A DNA stretch of 64,000 nucleotides from Obelidium mucronatum (lineage: Eukaryota; Chytridiomycota; Chytridiomycetes; Chytridiales; Chytriomycetaceae), in contig JAIVFH010000062.1 of assembly GCA_025765595.1 (NCBI GenBank), forward strand, positions 124,001 to 188,000, in the 5' to 3' direction. The number at the start of each line of letters is the position of its first letter. Position 1 is the first letter of the stretch. Both the position numbers and the translations under genes were made by a program. Under the pieces are notes generated by a model. The model did no database searches. It had not been told where the DNA came from and was given only the letters and a program-made list of their open reading frames with translations. Positions 11,288-23,377 of this stretch are shown piece by piece.

Positions 11288-13337
11288 ATGTTGACACCTC
11301 TTTTTTCATGCTCACAAAGCGACGACTTTGTTCTGCTCACAATCAAAACGCCGTATGTCAAGGTTTCTTTTCTTGATTCTCTTTTATCCTCTTTCCCTTT
11401 CTTCTCTTTTTCTTCTCTGTTCTGACTTCAACCAAACAGGCAACCAACATTGAGTTCTTTATCGACGCCTGCGAATTCAAACTCCACGTCCATCCATACT
11501 TTCTGCGCCTCACTTTCCCGCATCCAGTCGTTGAAAACGGCAAAGAATCAGCACGTTTCGATGTCGGGAAAGGCGAGATGTTCATTTCACTGCCCAAGAA
11601 GGACGCGGGCCTCTTTTTTCCAGACTTGGATTTGCTGTCGAAGCTCATGATGCCAAAAAAGAGTAGTCTGGTGGTGGATTCGGCAAACAAAGGGGCCAGC
11701 GTGGGCAAGCCGCTGATTGAAGAAATGGACTCTGCTGCTGCAGCAGAGAATGAGGACGAGGACCAGGAGGAGGAGGAAGAGGATGCGGATGATCAAGACT
11801 TTGATTGGGAGATCCCACAGGAACTGCCCGAGCCTGTAAGTGCAAGTGTGTGATGCGGTGACTTGATGGATCAACCAATGTTTCCCTCATCTTGATCAAT
11901 GACAGGATATTTTAACGGGTGTAAAGTACGGGTTCAATAACTCGTATTCTGGATTTGCATCCCATGTAGCTGAATTAGGTCGCGAAATTATCGATATTGA
12001 TGCGATTGATCAATCCACACCTGCATCTCGTCGGGCCGAGCGAATAGAGAAGGAGGATGAAAAGTTTGATGAAGATTACTACATGTATGTACGCGCTATT
12101 CATAGCGACAAAGTCGGTGTTTGTCTTTTGTGTATTCTGCCGAAGGTGGTGTGTCTGTCTTCACAAACACTTCTGAAGGCGGTTGTCTATTTTTTTTTCA
12201 ATTACACATATGACCTATCATTCCATCGCATCACATTTCTAACACACAACCCCCCCCCAAAATATAAAAAAGGTCCGACTTTATGAACGATGACGAAATC
12301 AAATACTTTTGCAAGTTCAAACCAAAGTTTTGGGCATCCCTTAAAAAGATTCAACAGCTCAGATCCAATGCTGACGGCGGTGTGGCGAGCAGCAGCAGCA
12401 AGGCGGAAGGAAAGAGGCCCTTGATTTCAGACATGCCGCCGCCATTAGAAGCAAAAGCAGATCCAGGACCTATTCCAATGAATATGATTAGTTCTAGTGG
12501 AAATATTGACATGGAGAACTTGGCCAAAGAACACGCGGAATTACTAGCCGACATGATGATGTCTGAAGCACCAACATCAGGCCAACCATCAGAAAAGCCA
12601 TCAAAAAGCCCCAGTACAACCCCCAAACCCAAACGACTGGAAACCGGATGAATCCATTACCCAACAGCTAAACAAAGGCACCTCCTTCTTGGATCCCGTA
12701 GCAGAAGACGACTGGCTTGCCTTCACCCCAACAGAACACCAAGAAATGATATCCCTCCCGAACCGCAAACTCCTCCTCGAATCCACCAACACTAAACAAA
12801 TATACTTGGGCCTCGTGGACATTATTTTCGCCTTCTGCTATGACCTACCGAACAACCGAAGGCGACTCAACGGTGGAATCCGCTTGGACAATCGCAAAGC
12901 TAAGCGCCACATTATCCACGTTTGAAACTTTCACAACCTTGTCGGAAACCCTTGTCGCATCGACACGTCGCGCTCTCGCCTACCCATTATATCGACACAT
13001 GCAATTAATCGCAAAAGTCAAGGATGATGTTTCGATTCTGTTCAAGTTGGGAAAACGTGCATTGTTAAAGTGCTTATTGAGTGTCAGGAGACTTATGCGT
13101 GGGGATGACGCGTGTTTTATATTTGACCGGTTGTATTTGGAGGACTATTGCTTGTGGATTCAGAGTGATTGGGCTAAAGAAAAAGTTATTCAAGATCTTG
13201 GGTCGGAGATTCATCATTATCGGATTGAGAACAAGAGTCTGGATGTGGTTGGTTGGGATTTGGAGGCTCTGGAGGCGCTTGCCAAGGAGATTGGGAACGG
13301 AGAGGATGATGATGATGAAGAGATGGCAGAAGGTTAA
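11288..13337 (+). CDS. SHQ1: SHQ1, H/ACA snoRNP assembly chaperone
   Basis: Chaperone that holds the pseudouridine synthase Cbf5/dyskerin before H/ACA RNP assembly, in cytosol and nucleoplasm. The N-terminal CS-like domain starts MLTPLFSCSQSDDFVLLTIK and continues IEFFIDACEFKLHVHPYFLRL. An acidic linker follows (about residues 140-165), then the SHQ1-specific domain with YGFNNSYSGF, DYYMSDF, RTTEGDSTVESAWTI and KLSATLS. Introns: 11363-11439 (donor GTTTCT), 11836-11905 and 12085-12272. Two one-base shifts interrupt the frame, near 12615-12640 (CCCCC/AAA runs) and near 12842-12850. In yeast the gene is essential and single-copy, so these shifts are more likely consensus errors than real lesions. 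Confidence 0.85.
12085..12272 (+). other. SHQ1 intron with degenerate palindrome relic
   Basis: At 188 nt this is the longest SHQ1 intron. Around 12138-12190 it contains GCCGAAGGTGGTGTGTCT followed by TCTTCA, then TCTGAAGGCGGTTGTC. Both are degenerate matches to the palindrome-plus-spacer unit that forms the array in the chitin synthase intron (29.7-30.9 kb). The poly-T stretch after them also fits that unit. Confidence 0.5.
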
Positions 13338-13414
13338 AGAAAAAATTTTGTTTTTTTTAGCGCAGATGTTTTTATTGAATAGTCGTTTCAAGTCATCTTT
13401 GAAACACCAAAAAC

Positions 13415-14662
13415 ATGGACAACCGAACCATCTCCCTGCTTGAAGACATCCAGTCAGACATTTTTCTTTTTAAGAGTCAGCAAGAAACAGAGTTTAGAAA
13501 ACTGTCCAGTTCCCTTAATGGTATTGACTCAAGACTTACAGCTCTTGAATCCACTCTGGCAGACACTACAACAGCCGCCATCAGTAGCCACACTAAGTCT
13601 CTACGAAAAGAAATATCAGCAACTTGTCTTCACACTCTGTGTCGATTGAACACTCTCAGCTCCCAAATGCAATTGGTCAACAACTCAATCCAAAAATTCC
13701 ATACTTCACTCAACAGTACTCCAGATGAAATCATTACGCAAATATTCAGCTGGATTGATTCATGTCACGTTTTCAAGTTCCGAAGATTGAACAAAAGGGT
13801 GGATAGTATTTTGAAAACTGCTCATTTTGCTGTCCTCAACCAAACCAAATATGACCAACTCATCAAAGAAGAGCTGCAAGATTGTTTAGAGGATGATGTA
13901 GCTGAATTGGGGCATGGTTTCAGTGGGGTTTTTGCACTGGCTCCGTCTGCGTTTCAGGATGTATACTTTCGAAGATACAATCCACTGCTAAAGAGTATAT
14001 GCTCCAAGATAAGTTGGGATTTCACCAGTTTTAATGAAAGTGATTCCGAATGGAAGCCCGACTTCAGCCCATTTTTGTGCCGGTTCGATGGGGTTCAAGA
14101 ACTCTGTATATCAAGAGTACGTGGACTGGTTCCAAAAGAATTCAGTCGCTTCATCTTGCTGGAAAAATTGGAAATACGTGGAAGCGAAATGGCCGTTATT
14201 TCCAGTGAAATTTGCGGATTACCCAATCTGAGCAATCTTTCAATCTTTGGTTGCTATGTGACTGAAGATTTGCCAAAAGAACTGGCCAACCTTGTTTCTC
14301 TAAAAGCCTTGTGTCTTGAAGGCAACCGTCTACCGGGGTGCCTTCCAACAAATCTTGGAGACCTCAGAAACTTGGTTGTATTGAGCTTGTGTGGCAACGG
14401 GCTTTTTGGGGAGCTGCCAGAGTCTATTGGGAATTTGACAAGCTTGAAATGCATGAATTTGTCTCTAAATCGCTTCACCGGTGCTATACCTAAAACCGTT
14501 GGGAATATGAAATGTCTCGAGACAATGGACATGAAGTTTAACGACTTCACTGGGCTTTTGCCGTCAGAGCTGCAACACCTTCCGCGCCTTTCGTCTTGCG
14601 ATTTCAGGCGTAATCCCAACTTAGTTTGCAATTTTGAATTGCGTTGTGTGTGTTTAAAGTAA
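13415..14662 (+). CDS. Coiled-coil, F-box-like and LRR protein
   Basis: Single-exon gene of 415 residues. The N-terminus (1-100) is a predicted coiled coil rich in Ser/Thr/Leu/Glu. An F-box-like motif follows (TPDEIITQIFSWIDSCHVFKF...LNKRVDSIL). From about residue 230 there are plant-type leucine-rich repeats with the LxxLxxLxLxxNxLxGxxPxxxG pattern, e.g. LVSLKALCLEGNRLPGCLP and LTSLKCMNLSLNRFTGAIP. The same architecture without the coiled coil occurs four times at 23.7-28.4 kb, so this is a relative of that cluster. An SCF-type adaptor role is inferred only from the F-box. Frame is intact. Confidence 0.72.
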   Translation: MDNRTISLLEDIQSDIFLFKSQQETEFRKLSSSLNGIDSRLTALESTLADTTTAAISSHTKSLRKEISATCLHTLCRLNTLSSQMQLVNNSIQKFHTSLNSTPDEIITQIFSWIDSCHVFKFRRLNKRVDSILKTAHFAVLNQTKYDQLIKEELQDCLEDDVAELGHGFSGVFALAPSAFQDVYFRRYNPLLKSICSKISWDFTSFNESDSEWKPDFSPFLCRFDGVQELCISRVRGLVPKEFSRFILLEKLEIRGSEMAVISSEICGLPNLSNLSIFGCYVTEDLPKELANLVSLKALCLEGNRLPGCLPTNLGDLRNLVVLSLCGNGLFGELPESIGNLTSLKCMNLSLNRFTGAIPKTVGNMKCLETMDMKFNDFTGLLPSELQHLPRLSSCDFRRNPNLVCNFELRCVCLK

Positions 14663-14739
14663 TTGAAGTGCAAACAATTACCTTAAAAAAAATAAAAACA
14701 AAAAAAAAACAGAAAAACAAATGAACCACAACCACAACA

Positions 14740-14995
14740 TTCCATCCCTCGCCGGTTCGACGCGCTCTCTTTCCCTGTTGATAGTTTGATAACGTAATGC
14801 ACCATTACGTAATCCCACAGTTTCTGCGGCCGAAGCGCACGTAGTGGTTCAAGCCCGCCTTGGCCGCTGCGCTGGCGTCTCTTGAGGGCCGCGGGATTGC
14901 CCGCGCCTTCAATTCCGGCATAAGACGCGACTTGACCCCACTCGACCCGCTTGCCAACAACGCCGGTGTGGTGCCACCAGGCTTTCATGGTTTTA
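14740..14995 (+). pseudogene. Relic of repeated accessory segment
   Basis: A GC-rich stretch with no open gene. Its plus-strand translation contains NNAGVVPPGF, and its sequence around 14905-14985 (GCGCCTTCAATTCCGGC, then AACAACGCCGGTGT) is a diverged match to 16045-16130. It is therefore a partial extra copy of the segment that ends the relic at 15.7-16.3 kb. Confidence 0.5.
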
Positions 14996-16350
14996 AATGA
15001 CTTTACCATATTGCTCAAGAATTCCAATAGCGGGGTCCCTTTGGCAACTCAGAACATATTCTGCAGAAGGCTTTATCTGGCCCGGTCTTTATTCGTGTCC
15101 TTTAATTCTAACCAAAAAGTTTGCTGGAAATTTCGGGATTCCATACGATCCAAGGCCTCTGATAGTAGTGAAAAGTCAATTTCATTTCTTTAGAGGCAAT
15201 AAAGTTTTGTTGGATCTAACACTATCTGTTCAGCTTCAAGGCTTGTATGTGTGATGGCTGTGGAATAAGCCCTTACAAATTTTCAACGTTAATACTGCTT
15301 CATGTTTTTTGGTGTGTCTTTGGTTACAATTGGGCTGGAATCAAATACTTTGCAGAGCAGCAGATTATGAATACCTTGAATTTTGCCATCCGACTATATC
15401 CCGCATTGAAAATATAAAACTACTGCAGCCGCAATTTTAGTTTTGGTATTCCCCAGCAATGCTGAATTTCAGTCAGAGCAGATGAATTTGTTGTTTGTTT
15501 ACTGTGTGTGGGTTTGTTTGGAAAGACCCTGAAAAAGAAACACACCAAAAACGTAACATTACCACACCTTCAATTCTATTAAAAAACAGCGTCACAGTTC
15601 TGATTTAAATACTCAAAGCTTTCCAGCTCCCTCCTTGGGTTCTTGTTGAAATGAAGAATCCTATCCCTTCCATCTGCATGTCCCTGAAAGATATCACTTC
15701 CAAGAACAAATCCAGACTCCTTTCCCACACACGCAATTTAAATGGTGATGGAGGTCGCTGGTACTTTGGCGGCCTTTCAGTCTCATTTTCCGTCCACCCA
15801 ACAAAAAGGAACGGTCGTCAATGCAAATCCTGACCACAAAGCACAAATGAAATGTCAAGAGGCGGCGGTTCAGCTTGAGGCTCGTCTCCGAGGGCGCTGG
15901 GACTTTGATGGCCAACGCGCCGCCTTTTACCTGCACAGCCTCGAGGCCCCAGATGCGACTGCCGTCAACGCTATTCTAGATGCCGCTGTCGCAGCCCCCT
16001 TTCCACCAGTCATTCCTATCAACGCGATCAACTCTGAGGGCTGCAGAATCGCGCCTTCAATGCCGGCGTTTCCCACGACTTTACAGCAATCTCCCTGCTT
16101 GTCAACAACGCTGGTGTTGTGCCCCCAGGCTTTCCAGCCAGCACAGCGGTCCTTCGTGCTATGAATGGTAACTTGTAACAATTCTCTGCTTCTTTGCTAA
16201 ATATTCCCCGCTGACTCATCCTAGTAAACCAAGTAACCAACCTGTTGTTGGCCTATGACCAGCCAGCGCCAGCGCCAGGCCACGCCATTGCAAACCAGCA
16301 GGTGTTTGCGCGGTTCATTGGCCTGAACCGCTTTTGATGAATAGAGAAAG
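14990..16350 (+). repeat. Inverted segmental duplicate of 37.1-38.6 kb
   Basis: Positions 15005-15255 are a close match, in inverse orientation, to 38380-38605, which is the coding 3' end of the BTB-BACK gene. Positions 15380-15760 match 37690-38060, and 15860-16050 resemble the RRM-like family gene at 37147-37840. The copy therefore carries the BTB gene tail, the spacer and part of the neighbouring family gene together. The copied BTB tail lacks the 32-nt insert (candidate intron) seen at 38385-38416. Two RRM-like half-motifs sit side by side here (GGRWYFGG near 15755 and RGRWDFDG near 15890), so the segment is itself rearranged. No intact gene remains. Confidence 0.65.
15720..16340 (+). pseudogene. 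Degenerate copy of RRM-like multicopy family
   Basis: Retains the second-half signature of the family: QLEARLRGRWDFDGQRAAF, then LHSLEAPDATAVNAI. It lacks the 5' exon (FF-x3-D-AP-F-HP, FPGRV). After about 16050 frames are mixed; one reads LLVNNAGVVPPGFPAS, then an apparent intron and VNQVTNLLLAYDQ. No continuous gene can be built. Confidence 0.5.
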
Positions 16351-16501
16351 TACCAAACAATAGTATTTAAAAATTTTCTACTCTTTATCCACAGGCAGAT
16401 TTCACAAAAGAACAAAAAAAAACTTTAAAGGATAGAGGAATACGTCTTGAACGTTTTTTTTTTAGAAAACAAAAGTGAATCTCTAGCACAAACAAAATAA
16501 T

Positions 16502-19500
16502 TCATTGCCTTTTAATGTTCAGGGCAAAAAATCTGGACATTTCTCCCCAACAAACAACATTATTAGCAAAGCAAACATTACTGCAATTGACTGGTAAATG
16601 AAGAATCGAATCACCACCAAGGCTAATCCAACCATCACTCAAGCCAACCTTTGAAGTCTTTGAGAGACTTTGAACAACACCATCGAAGCAAGTATCGCGT
16701 TCACTCAATGTCTTTACACATTCCCCGGTTTCAACTGACCATAATCGAATCGTCGTATCGATTGACCAAGAAACAACTAGTGGACCCATCAAAAGGCAGA
16801 GATATAGCCCAGATCATGGAATAATGTCCCAACAAAGTCCCAAGACACTCTCCAGAATCCATGGACCAAATTTTAATCGTCTTGTCCCAAGACCCCGACA
16901 CCAACGTCTTCCCATCCAAAGATAAACTCAGACACTGTACTTTCCCATTATGGCCTTCAAGCGTTCTGAGACAGCCTCCACTTTCGCAATCCCATAGTTT
17001 GATGGTTCGATCATCTGACGCGGAAGCCGCTGTTTTCTTGTTGCCGGTTAAAACCACTGCAGTCACCCCATTACATGACCACTGAAAGTTTGGACGCAGT
17101 CAGGACTGGTATCAACCCAAAGCTTCACAGACATGTCACCAGACCCAGATACCACTGTCTTTCCATCCCCAGAGATAGCCACAGACGTGACTCTGCTAGC
17201 GTGTCCCGAAAACGTTTGCAAACAGATTCCCGTCGAGGTTGACCACATCCGAATCGAATTGTCCCATGACCCAGTAGCAGCTATCGCCCCATCATTTGAC
17301 ACGGCGATGCAGGAAATACGATCAGTATGGTGTGCAGCAGCTTCAGTGTCTTTAGAGTTCTTGGAATCAATGTTCCAGATTTTGATTGTTTGATCCCCCG
17401 ACGCGGAAACAAGTGTTTTCCCGTCTTTGGCCAACGAGACTGAATAAATCGCATCTGAATGTCCTTGGAAGCTTTGAATGCATTCTCCAGTATTCACATC
17501 CCACAAGGTGGCGGTTTTATCTTGGCCCCCGGAAACCAATCTCTGAGAGTCGAAAGAGAATTGCACGGAATTTATAATAGAGTCGTTTCCTGTCAAGGTT
17601 CGGATACAGCCGCCAGACTGGGTAGACCAGAGTTTGACTGTACCGTCTCCAGACCCAGACCCAATTATTCGACCATCAAAGGATACAGTAACAGACGAAA
17701 TCATTCCAATATGACCTACAAACGTCTGCTCACAAGTACCCGTCTTCAAATCCCAAACCTTGACTGACTCATCCCATGATCCAGAAACAGCAGTCGTCGG
17801 ATCTTGAGTCAACGCTACAGTAGAAACCATGCTTGAATGACCTTCCAGAGTCCTTACTAGCTTGTATTCATTATCGGTTTCAGAATACCGCCACACTCTC
17901 ATTGTATTGTCATGGGATCCGGATACTAATCAACTTTGCATCCGGCGATATCGCCACAGCAGTCACGATTTTCGAATGCCCTGTTAGAGTATACCGGCAT
18001 TCACCCGTTGTACCTTCTCCGTCCTTCATGACGATATCCCAGACCTTAACGGTACAATCTTTAGACCCAGAAACAGCAGTTTTCCCGTCTTGCGAGAGCG
18101 CGATCGAATAAACACCAGAAGTATGACCCAGCAAAGTCGCTACACATTCCCCGGTCTCCACAGACCAAAGCATGATGCTCTTGTCATCGGATCCAGAGAC
18201 AATCGTTTTGGAATCACTGGAAATGGCGACTGTGGCCACGTATTCTGAGTGTCCGTGTAACGTGAATGGACCCCATCCCGTACCACCGCCGCCGCCGATA
18301 GTTAACTCTGCGGGAACCAGGTGCTGGTACGTTTGATAGTACCCTGTGGAATGAGGAACCGAAACAAGAGCGTGTCGATAGACTTGAAGCGGGTTCATCA
18401 TCAACTCTACTCTGAAATTGTAAGCAACGTGTTTCAAGTCATTCAGAATCGACGTGATGTATTCAGATTGAGGTGTTTTGAAGCGAGCAAGACAATCTGA
18501 AATCGACGCGACCACTGAAAAGACTTGGTTTAGTTTCCCCCCTTGGAGGAGGAGAAGTGCTTCTAAATAGAAGGGTAGCTTGGTTTTGCAGAACCGGTGG
18601 AGTGATTGGATTAATGATTCTTGCTGGCTCTGTGATGTTGTGTGACTGAAAGCGTCTACGAAATGGTGGGACCAATATGTCACGGTGTATTGGAGGGAAT
18701 CAGAGAGGGTGGATGATTTCCAAGTGGGAGATTTTTCTAATGTGTTGAGACGGGCCATGTTTTGGAATAGTGATTGGGCGGGGGTTTCTGTGGTTTCCTT
18801 TTGCAATAGCTCCAAACAAGCGTAGGCAAGGTTATATGAGACAGTGTTGAAATCAATCTGAAAGGTGGACGATGCTTGATTATGGCAACAATGAGCCGCA
18901 GCATGGGCTTCACACGTCTTTGAAGAAACAGAACAATCCGAATGGCAATGAATGTCAACAAGGTACTCGCGCACCGTCTTGTGGATAAACGAGAGTTTAT
19001 CGTCAGCGTCAAGCTTGAGAAGAGATTGAAGCAACTTGAGAGACTTGGTAACTCGAACTTTTGCCAGTTTATCCGGCGCCGGAAAGCAAGCCACAAGCCT
19101 CGTCACAGAATCCATGGAAAGCGGGACTTTGGCCTCCAAAATCGTTCCACCCTGAAACCTTGAATTCAGAAACCAACTGCGTGGACGGATATGCCTTGAA
19201 CTAAAGCGCGACAGTATAACGAATTCAAATCCAGCGAAGCCGATTGTTCCAACCTCTGAAGCAGCTGCTTCCCAGTTTCCTTTCCATCCGATTCATCATC
19301 ACCCAATACATCCTCCACAACCTCCAACGCATCTTCCTCGGACACAGAAAACCCTTCTGCCCCCGAAACATTCCCCAACACCAATGTGATCCAAATAAAC
19401 AACCCATTGGAGGCGGCTGACAACATCTCCACCATGTTTTCAAACTCTTGTGACGTGACATCTACAAGATCCTCAGTCATTTCCTGGAGCCGGTCGCGTG

Positions 19501-21683
19501 TGAAAATCCGAATATCTTCCTTATTTGAAGCAGACTCTACATCAAACGCCTCGATTCCAAACTGTTTTCTCCCCTTGATGCTTACGGAAACGTCTGGACG
19601 ACTTGTTACAAACAGTTTTACGGCGGGTTTATTCAGGGACTGGAACGCATCCAAGACGAGGCCAATGTTTTCATGATCCATGAGCTCGTCAAGGGCGTCC
19701 AGGACTATGGCGCATGGTGTTTCGGCGGGCCAGTTGGTGAATGGGTTCAAGATAAAGAGAGTGATTAGATCGTGGATCGTGGGACGCGTTTTTTCCTTGA
19801 ACTTTGAGTCTTGTAAGGATTTTACGAGGCTTTTACGGAAGTTTGGGTCTTTTGTGGCGAGCTATCAAAAAAAAAAAGTGGTTTGTGTAAGAATTGAATA
19901 CCAAAGACGTGTGCCAAAAAAAAAAAAAAAAATTATTCACCTCATACGAAAGGGTTTGAATCAACGCAGCTGTACAATCTCTCAGCTTATTATCATGCTG
20001 ACAAAAGAAACTCGCCGCAAGAACCCCACGGTTTCCCAACTCAGCAGCCACACACCCCGAAATCACCGACTTCCCCGTCCCAGCCTCCCCACGAAGCCAA
20101 ACAACCCTTTTCGCAGCAACAGCATCACTTGAAGAATCCACAATTGCCGCTACCATCCGGTCTATAATCCAGCCCCGCGTCCTCGGGTTCCTTTTCCTCG
20201 ACAAGGCCGCAATCTCCCCGACACTGTGGATCTCAGTATACTGGCAGTGACTCCGCAGGTTATCAAGGTCCTTTTCAACCGCGGCTTCAGCCAGCTTTTC
20301 ATGCACGTTCTCTACAGCCGTGAGAATTTTTTCTGTTGCTTCGAGGGTTTTGGTGGTGGTTGCTTGGACAGTGATAATGTTGGATGCGGTGGAGACGAGG
20401 ATTTCGAGAGTTCCGTCGAGTTTGACTCGAGCGAGGGTTTGTTGGGTTGTGTCGAGACGGGTGTTGATTTCTTGGAGTTTTAGGAGATTGTTTGGGCTAT
20501 TGATGATGGTGGTTGCTATTTGGTTGGCTGCTTTTTTTAAATATAACCAACACGGCTTTAATAATCGCCAACACAAAAAAAAAAAAAAAAAAAAATAGGC
20601 TCCGCTTACGTTTTTCAAAATACTCCACGCACAATATCGCAACATCAGCAAGACAGTCGATATACGCGTTAAGGCCATCCGCGAGAAGTTGACGGGTCTC
20701 GGGAGGGATTCCTTTCGTGTTGAGGGATTGGAGGCGGTGGATTTCTTTACAGGATTTCAAGAATCGGTGGATTAAGGTTTGATATTGGGTTTCGGTTTCG
20801 CTTGCGGTTTTTGCTAACTTTTGTTGTTGGTTGTGGAAAAATACAAAAAAAAGTCAGACGGGGGGGGTTGGTTGTCAAAACTGATTTCGTCTTTTTTTTT
20901 TGCTTACTCTGTAGCCAGCGGATGCAATAAACCAAGTGATTTTAAGAATCGGGTGAGACTGTTTTTTGCGATAACGAAATGTTCAATCTTTTTTGAACCA
21001 ACAAACAAACAAAAAACAACAAACAATATTTACCTCAGCAATACCCTCAATCCCATTCAAAACACTCTCAAATGTCTTTGATACGCCACCCGCCAACCCC
21101 CCAATCGCCTCAACATCCTCAGCTTTAGCCAAAACAGATTCCAACATTTCTTTTGCCGATGCCAGCGTGACTAGACTGCTTTCCAGCTGATTCACGATTT
21201 CAACGGCTTCTTGGAGAGAATTGGTATTTGAGCTCTTCCTTGTTAAATGAGAGACCAAGGAGAGGGATGTTTTTGAGAGTTTGGAGAGTCGGGATTTGTC
21301 CATGAAGTCTTGCACTTATTTTTTGTTTGTTAAGATTTGGATATAATTCATTTATTTTGTATTGTTGTTGTTTTTGCTTACGTGTTGGTTCTGGATCAGA
21401 TGTTTGATGCGCTACTGCAATGTCTTTCTCAGAAGCCACTGCTGCGACAACGACGGTACCAGCAGCGGCTGCTAAATCAGGAGTTTGCTCTTGAGGTTTA
21501 GGAGTTGGGTTGTCGGTTGGGGTCTGATCGCCGCCGGTGGTGGAGGGAGATGTAGTTATAGGAGGTTGTGTCTTGGAGCCTACTATTTGCATGTCCCCCT
21601 CGATTAAAAACACTTTGTCAAAGTACGCGCAGATTCGCATGTGCTTTCTTTTTACCTTTAAAGAATCCTTTCAACTTGTGCAT
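16502..21683 (-). CDS. NACHT-WD40 STAND protein (NLR/HET-E-like)
   Basis: Likely start ATG 21683 (MHKLKGFFKG, then a short intron). A helical N-terminal region of about 350 residues follows. The NACHT domain shows Walker A GEAGTGKSV (about 20067-20094) and Walker B AIVLDALDEL. A winged-helix/superhelix region follows (PLSMDSVTRL, KLSFIHKTVREYL), then about 13 WD40 repeats ending near 16502 (e.g. GKTLVSGSWDKTIKIWS). These proteins are ATP-dependent switches in fungal non-self recognition and programmed death. Introns are frequent and T/A-rich in the N-terminal half. One-base shifts occur near 19150-19180, 17905, 17065 and 16780, each inside otherwise conserved motifs. Either consensus errors or decay explains them. 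A truncated relative lies at 34.7-37.1 kb. Confidence 0.75.
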
Positions 21684-21839
21684 GATTGATGGGAGTCAAG
21701 TGTGTTTTGTGTCTTCGAGATCTGTGATTAATAAAAAAAGAATAACAAAAAAAAAATTAATGAAGCTGATTGCACTTGTACATATATATTCACTAACAAC
21801 TTGTAAGTATATACTCTAGAATTAAAAGAAGTTGTTGTT

Positions 21840-23377
21840 CTACACGGGGACAACATCACTGTCCGCTCTCAAGTTGTTGCTACTACCACTATTCCTTCCC
21901 CGCCGATCCCCCCACCAAACAACTGCAGCAACAACAACCAACACCAAATGGCCCACCGCAAGAACAAAAAACGGAGCCCCATCATCCCATACATCAAACA
22001 AAACTCCACCCAGCTTTGTGGAAACCAAAATCCCAATCGCTCCACACGCTGACGAGACCCCAGCGACACTCCCACGAATTTCTTGGTCAACCATCTCATT
22101 GTCTGTTACAAGAGAAAGATTGCCGATAATGAGGCCGATTTCGGAAAGACCTACGAATACTGCAACAGCGAAAACGAGGCCAGAGAGTGGGTTTGCGTAG
22201 AATAGGGTTGTGTAGGCTAGGAGGCCGAGGATCGCGTTTGAGAATACAATGTTTGTTGCTTTGAATTTGTCGGATAGGTATCCAAGGAGTGGGGCGCCTA
22301 CAAGTGCAGCTGTTTGTGCGACTCCAGAGATCTAACAAACGCGTGAATTTCAAGCCAAAGAGAGTAAGTCAAATCGCGTGCAAATGAAGAGAGCGTTGAG
22401 ACCAAAAAAAGAAACTCAACTGCATATGCTTTTGAATAGGCAGCTCGACAGACTTCTTTGATATCAGGATCATTTGGACCGCCTGGAACAACACATAGTC
22501 GTTGATCAATGTAGTTTTTGTATACCCAGAGTGGCACGAAAAGCGTAAGAATGACAGTATCTCCACGGGCCAAGAAGGAGCCAGCGTATCCAAGCAGGAT
22601 TTTTGGGTTGGCAGCCGCCGTGATTCCTTCCTTTGCAGTCTGGTATACCGACTTTCTTTCCTTGACGGGACGAGCTTGCTGATCAGCCTCAGAGTCCGAA
22701 GGCTTCTTCAGGAAGAGCAGCAGCAGCACGCCGAAGGCGGCCGCCAGCACGCCGACGCCCACGAACGCCGCCCGGATGCCGCCGCCGACGTCGCCGAAGC
22801 GCAGCGGCAGCGGCACCAGCGCAAACAGCGCCAGCAGCGCGCCCAGCCCCGCGCTCAAGCCCACAAGCCCCGCCGCGCGCCCGCCGCCCGCAAAGTCCGC
22901 AAACACCGCCGCGACCATCGCGCTCGCCGCCCCGCCGCCCAAAGCAAACACAAGCCGCGCGCACAGCAGCTGTCCGTACGTGTGCACCCAGGGCGTGCCG
23001 GCCAGCGCCGCGCCCATCGCGACAAACCCGAACGAGTACACAATGCGGCGTCCGAGAAAGTCCGAAGAAACACCAAACACGTACACGGCCGCCAGCGACA
23101 CGAGCTGGTCGGCGAACGAGATGGTGCCAGCCTGTGTCAATATAGTTTTTTTTTGTTTGATCATGTCAGAGATGATACCAAGCCCACGTCCACTTATCAA
23201 TTTTGATTTGCGCACCTTGTCTCCAAGTTCGCCCGTTGGAATGTTTAGGATATGAGTGAGTACCAACGACTGCGTTGCATTGATAAACACAAAGAGGCAG
23301 ATTCCAAGAGATGTTGCCGTGAGGTACAGAACCCACTGCCATGACCAAGACTTGAATGAGATGCCGTTATACATTTT
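21840..23377 (-). CDS. Major facilitator superfamily transporter
   Basis: Twelve-helix secondary transporter of the plasma or vacuolar membrane. The N-terminal half has VSSDFLGRRIVYSFGFVAMG, a variant of the MFS loop 2-3 motif (G-x3-D-x2-GRR). The C-terminal half repeats the pattern (GAPLLGYLSDKF). Introns: 23132-23215, which is 84 nt and in frame but splits a conserved join (TGELGDK-AGTISFADQL), and 22332-22420 with donor GTTGAG. The start chosen is MYNGISFKSW at 23377; an in-frame Met at 23521 would add a basic extension. Exon sequence between about 22690 and 23110 is strikingly GC-rich compared with the rest of the gene. Substrate cannot be told. No frameshifts. Confidence 0.78.

Noticed and set aside
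18463..18675. Short minus-strand frames inside the NACHT-WD40 gene
   Set aside because: They overlap the conserved coding frame of the large gene and show no independent features.
23132..23215. 28 extra residues in the MFS transporter
   Set aside because: The stretch is an in-frame 84-nt intron with GT-AG ends; without it GDK joins AGTISFADQL as expected for the family.
22502..23255. Long plus-strand open frames (159-234 codons) opposite the MFS gene
   Set aside because: They arise from the GC-rich antisense strand and have low-complexity, Arg/Ala-rich content with no start context or splice logic.
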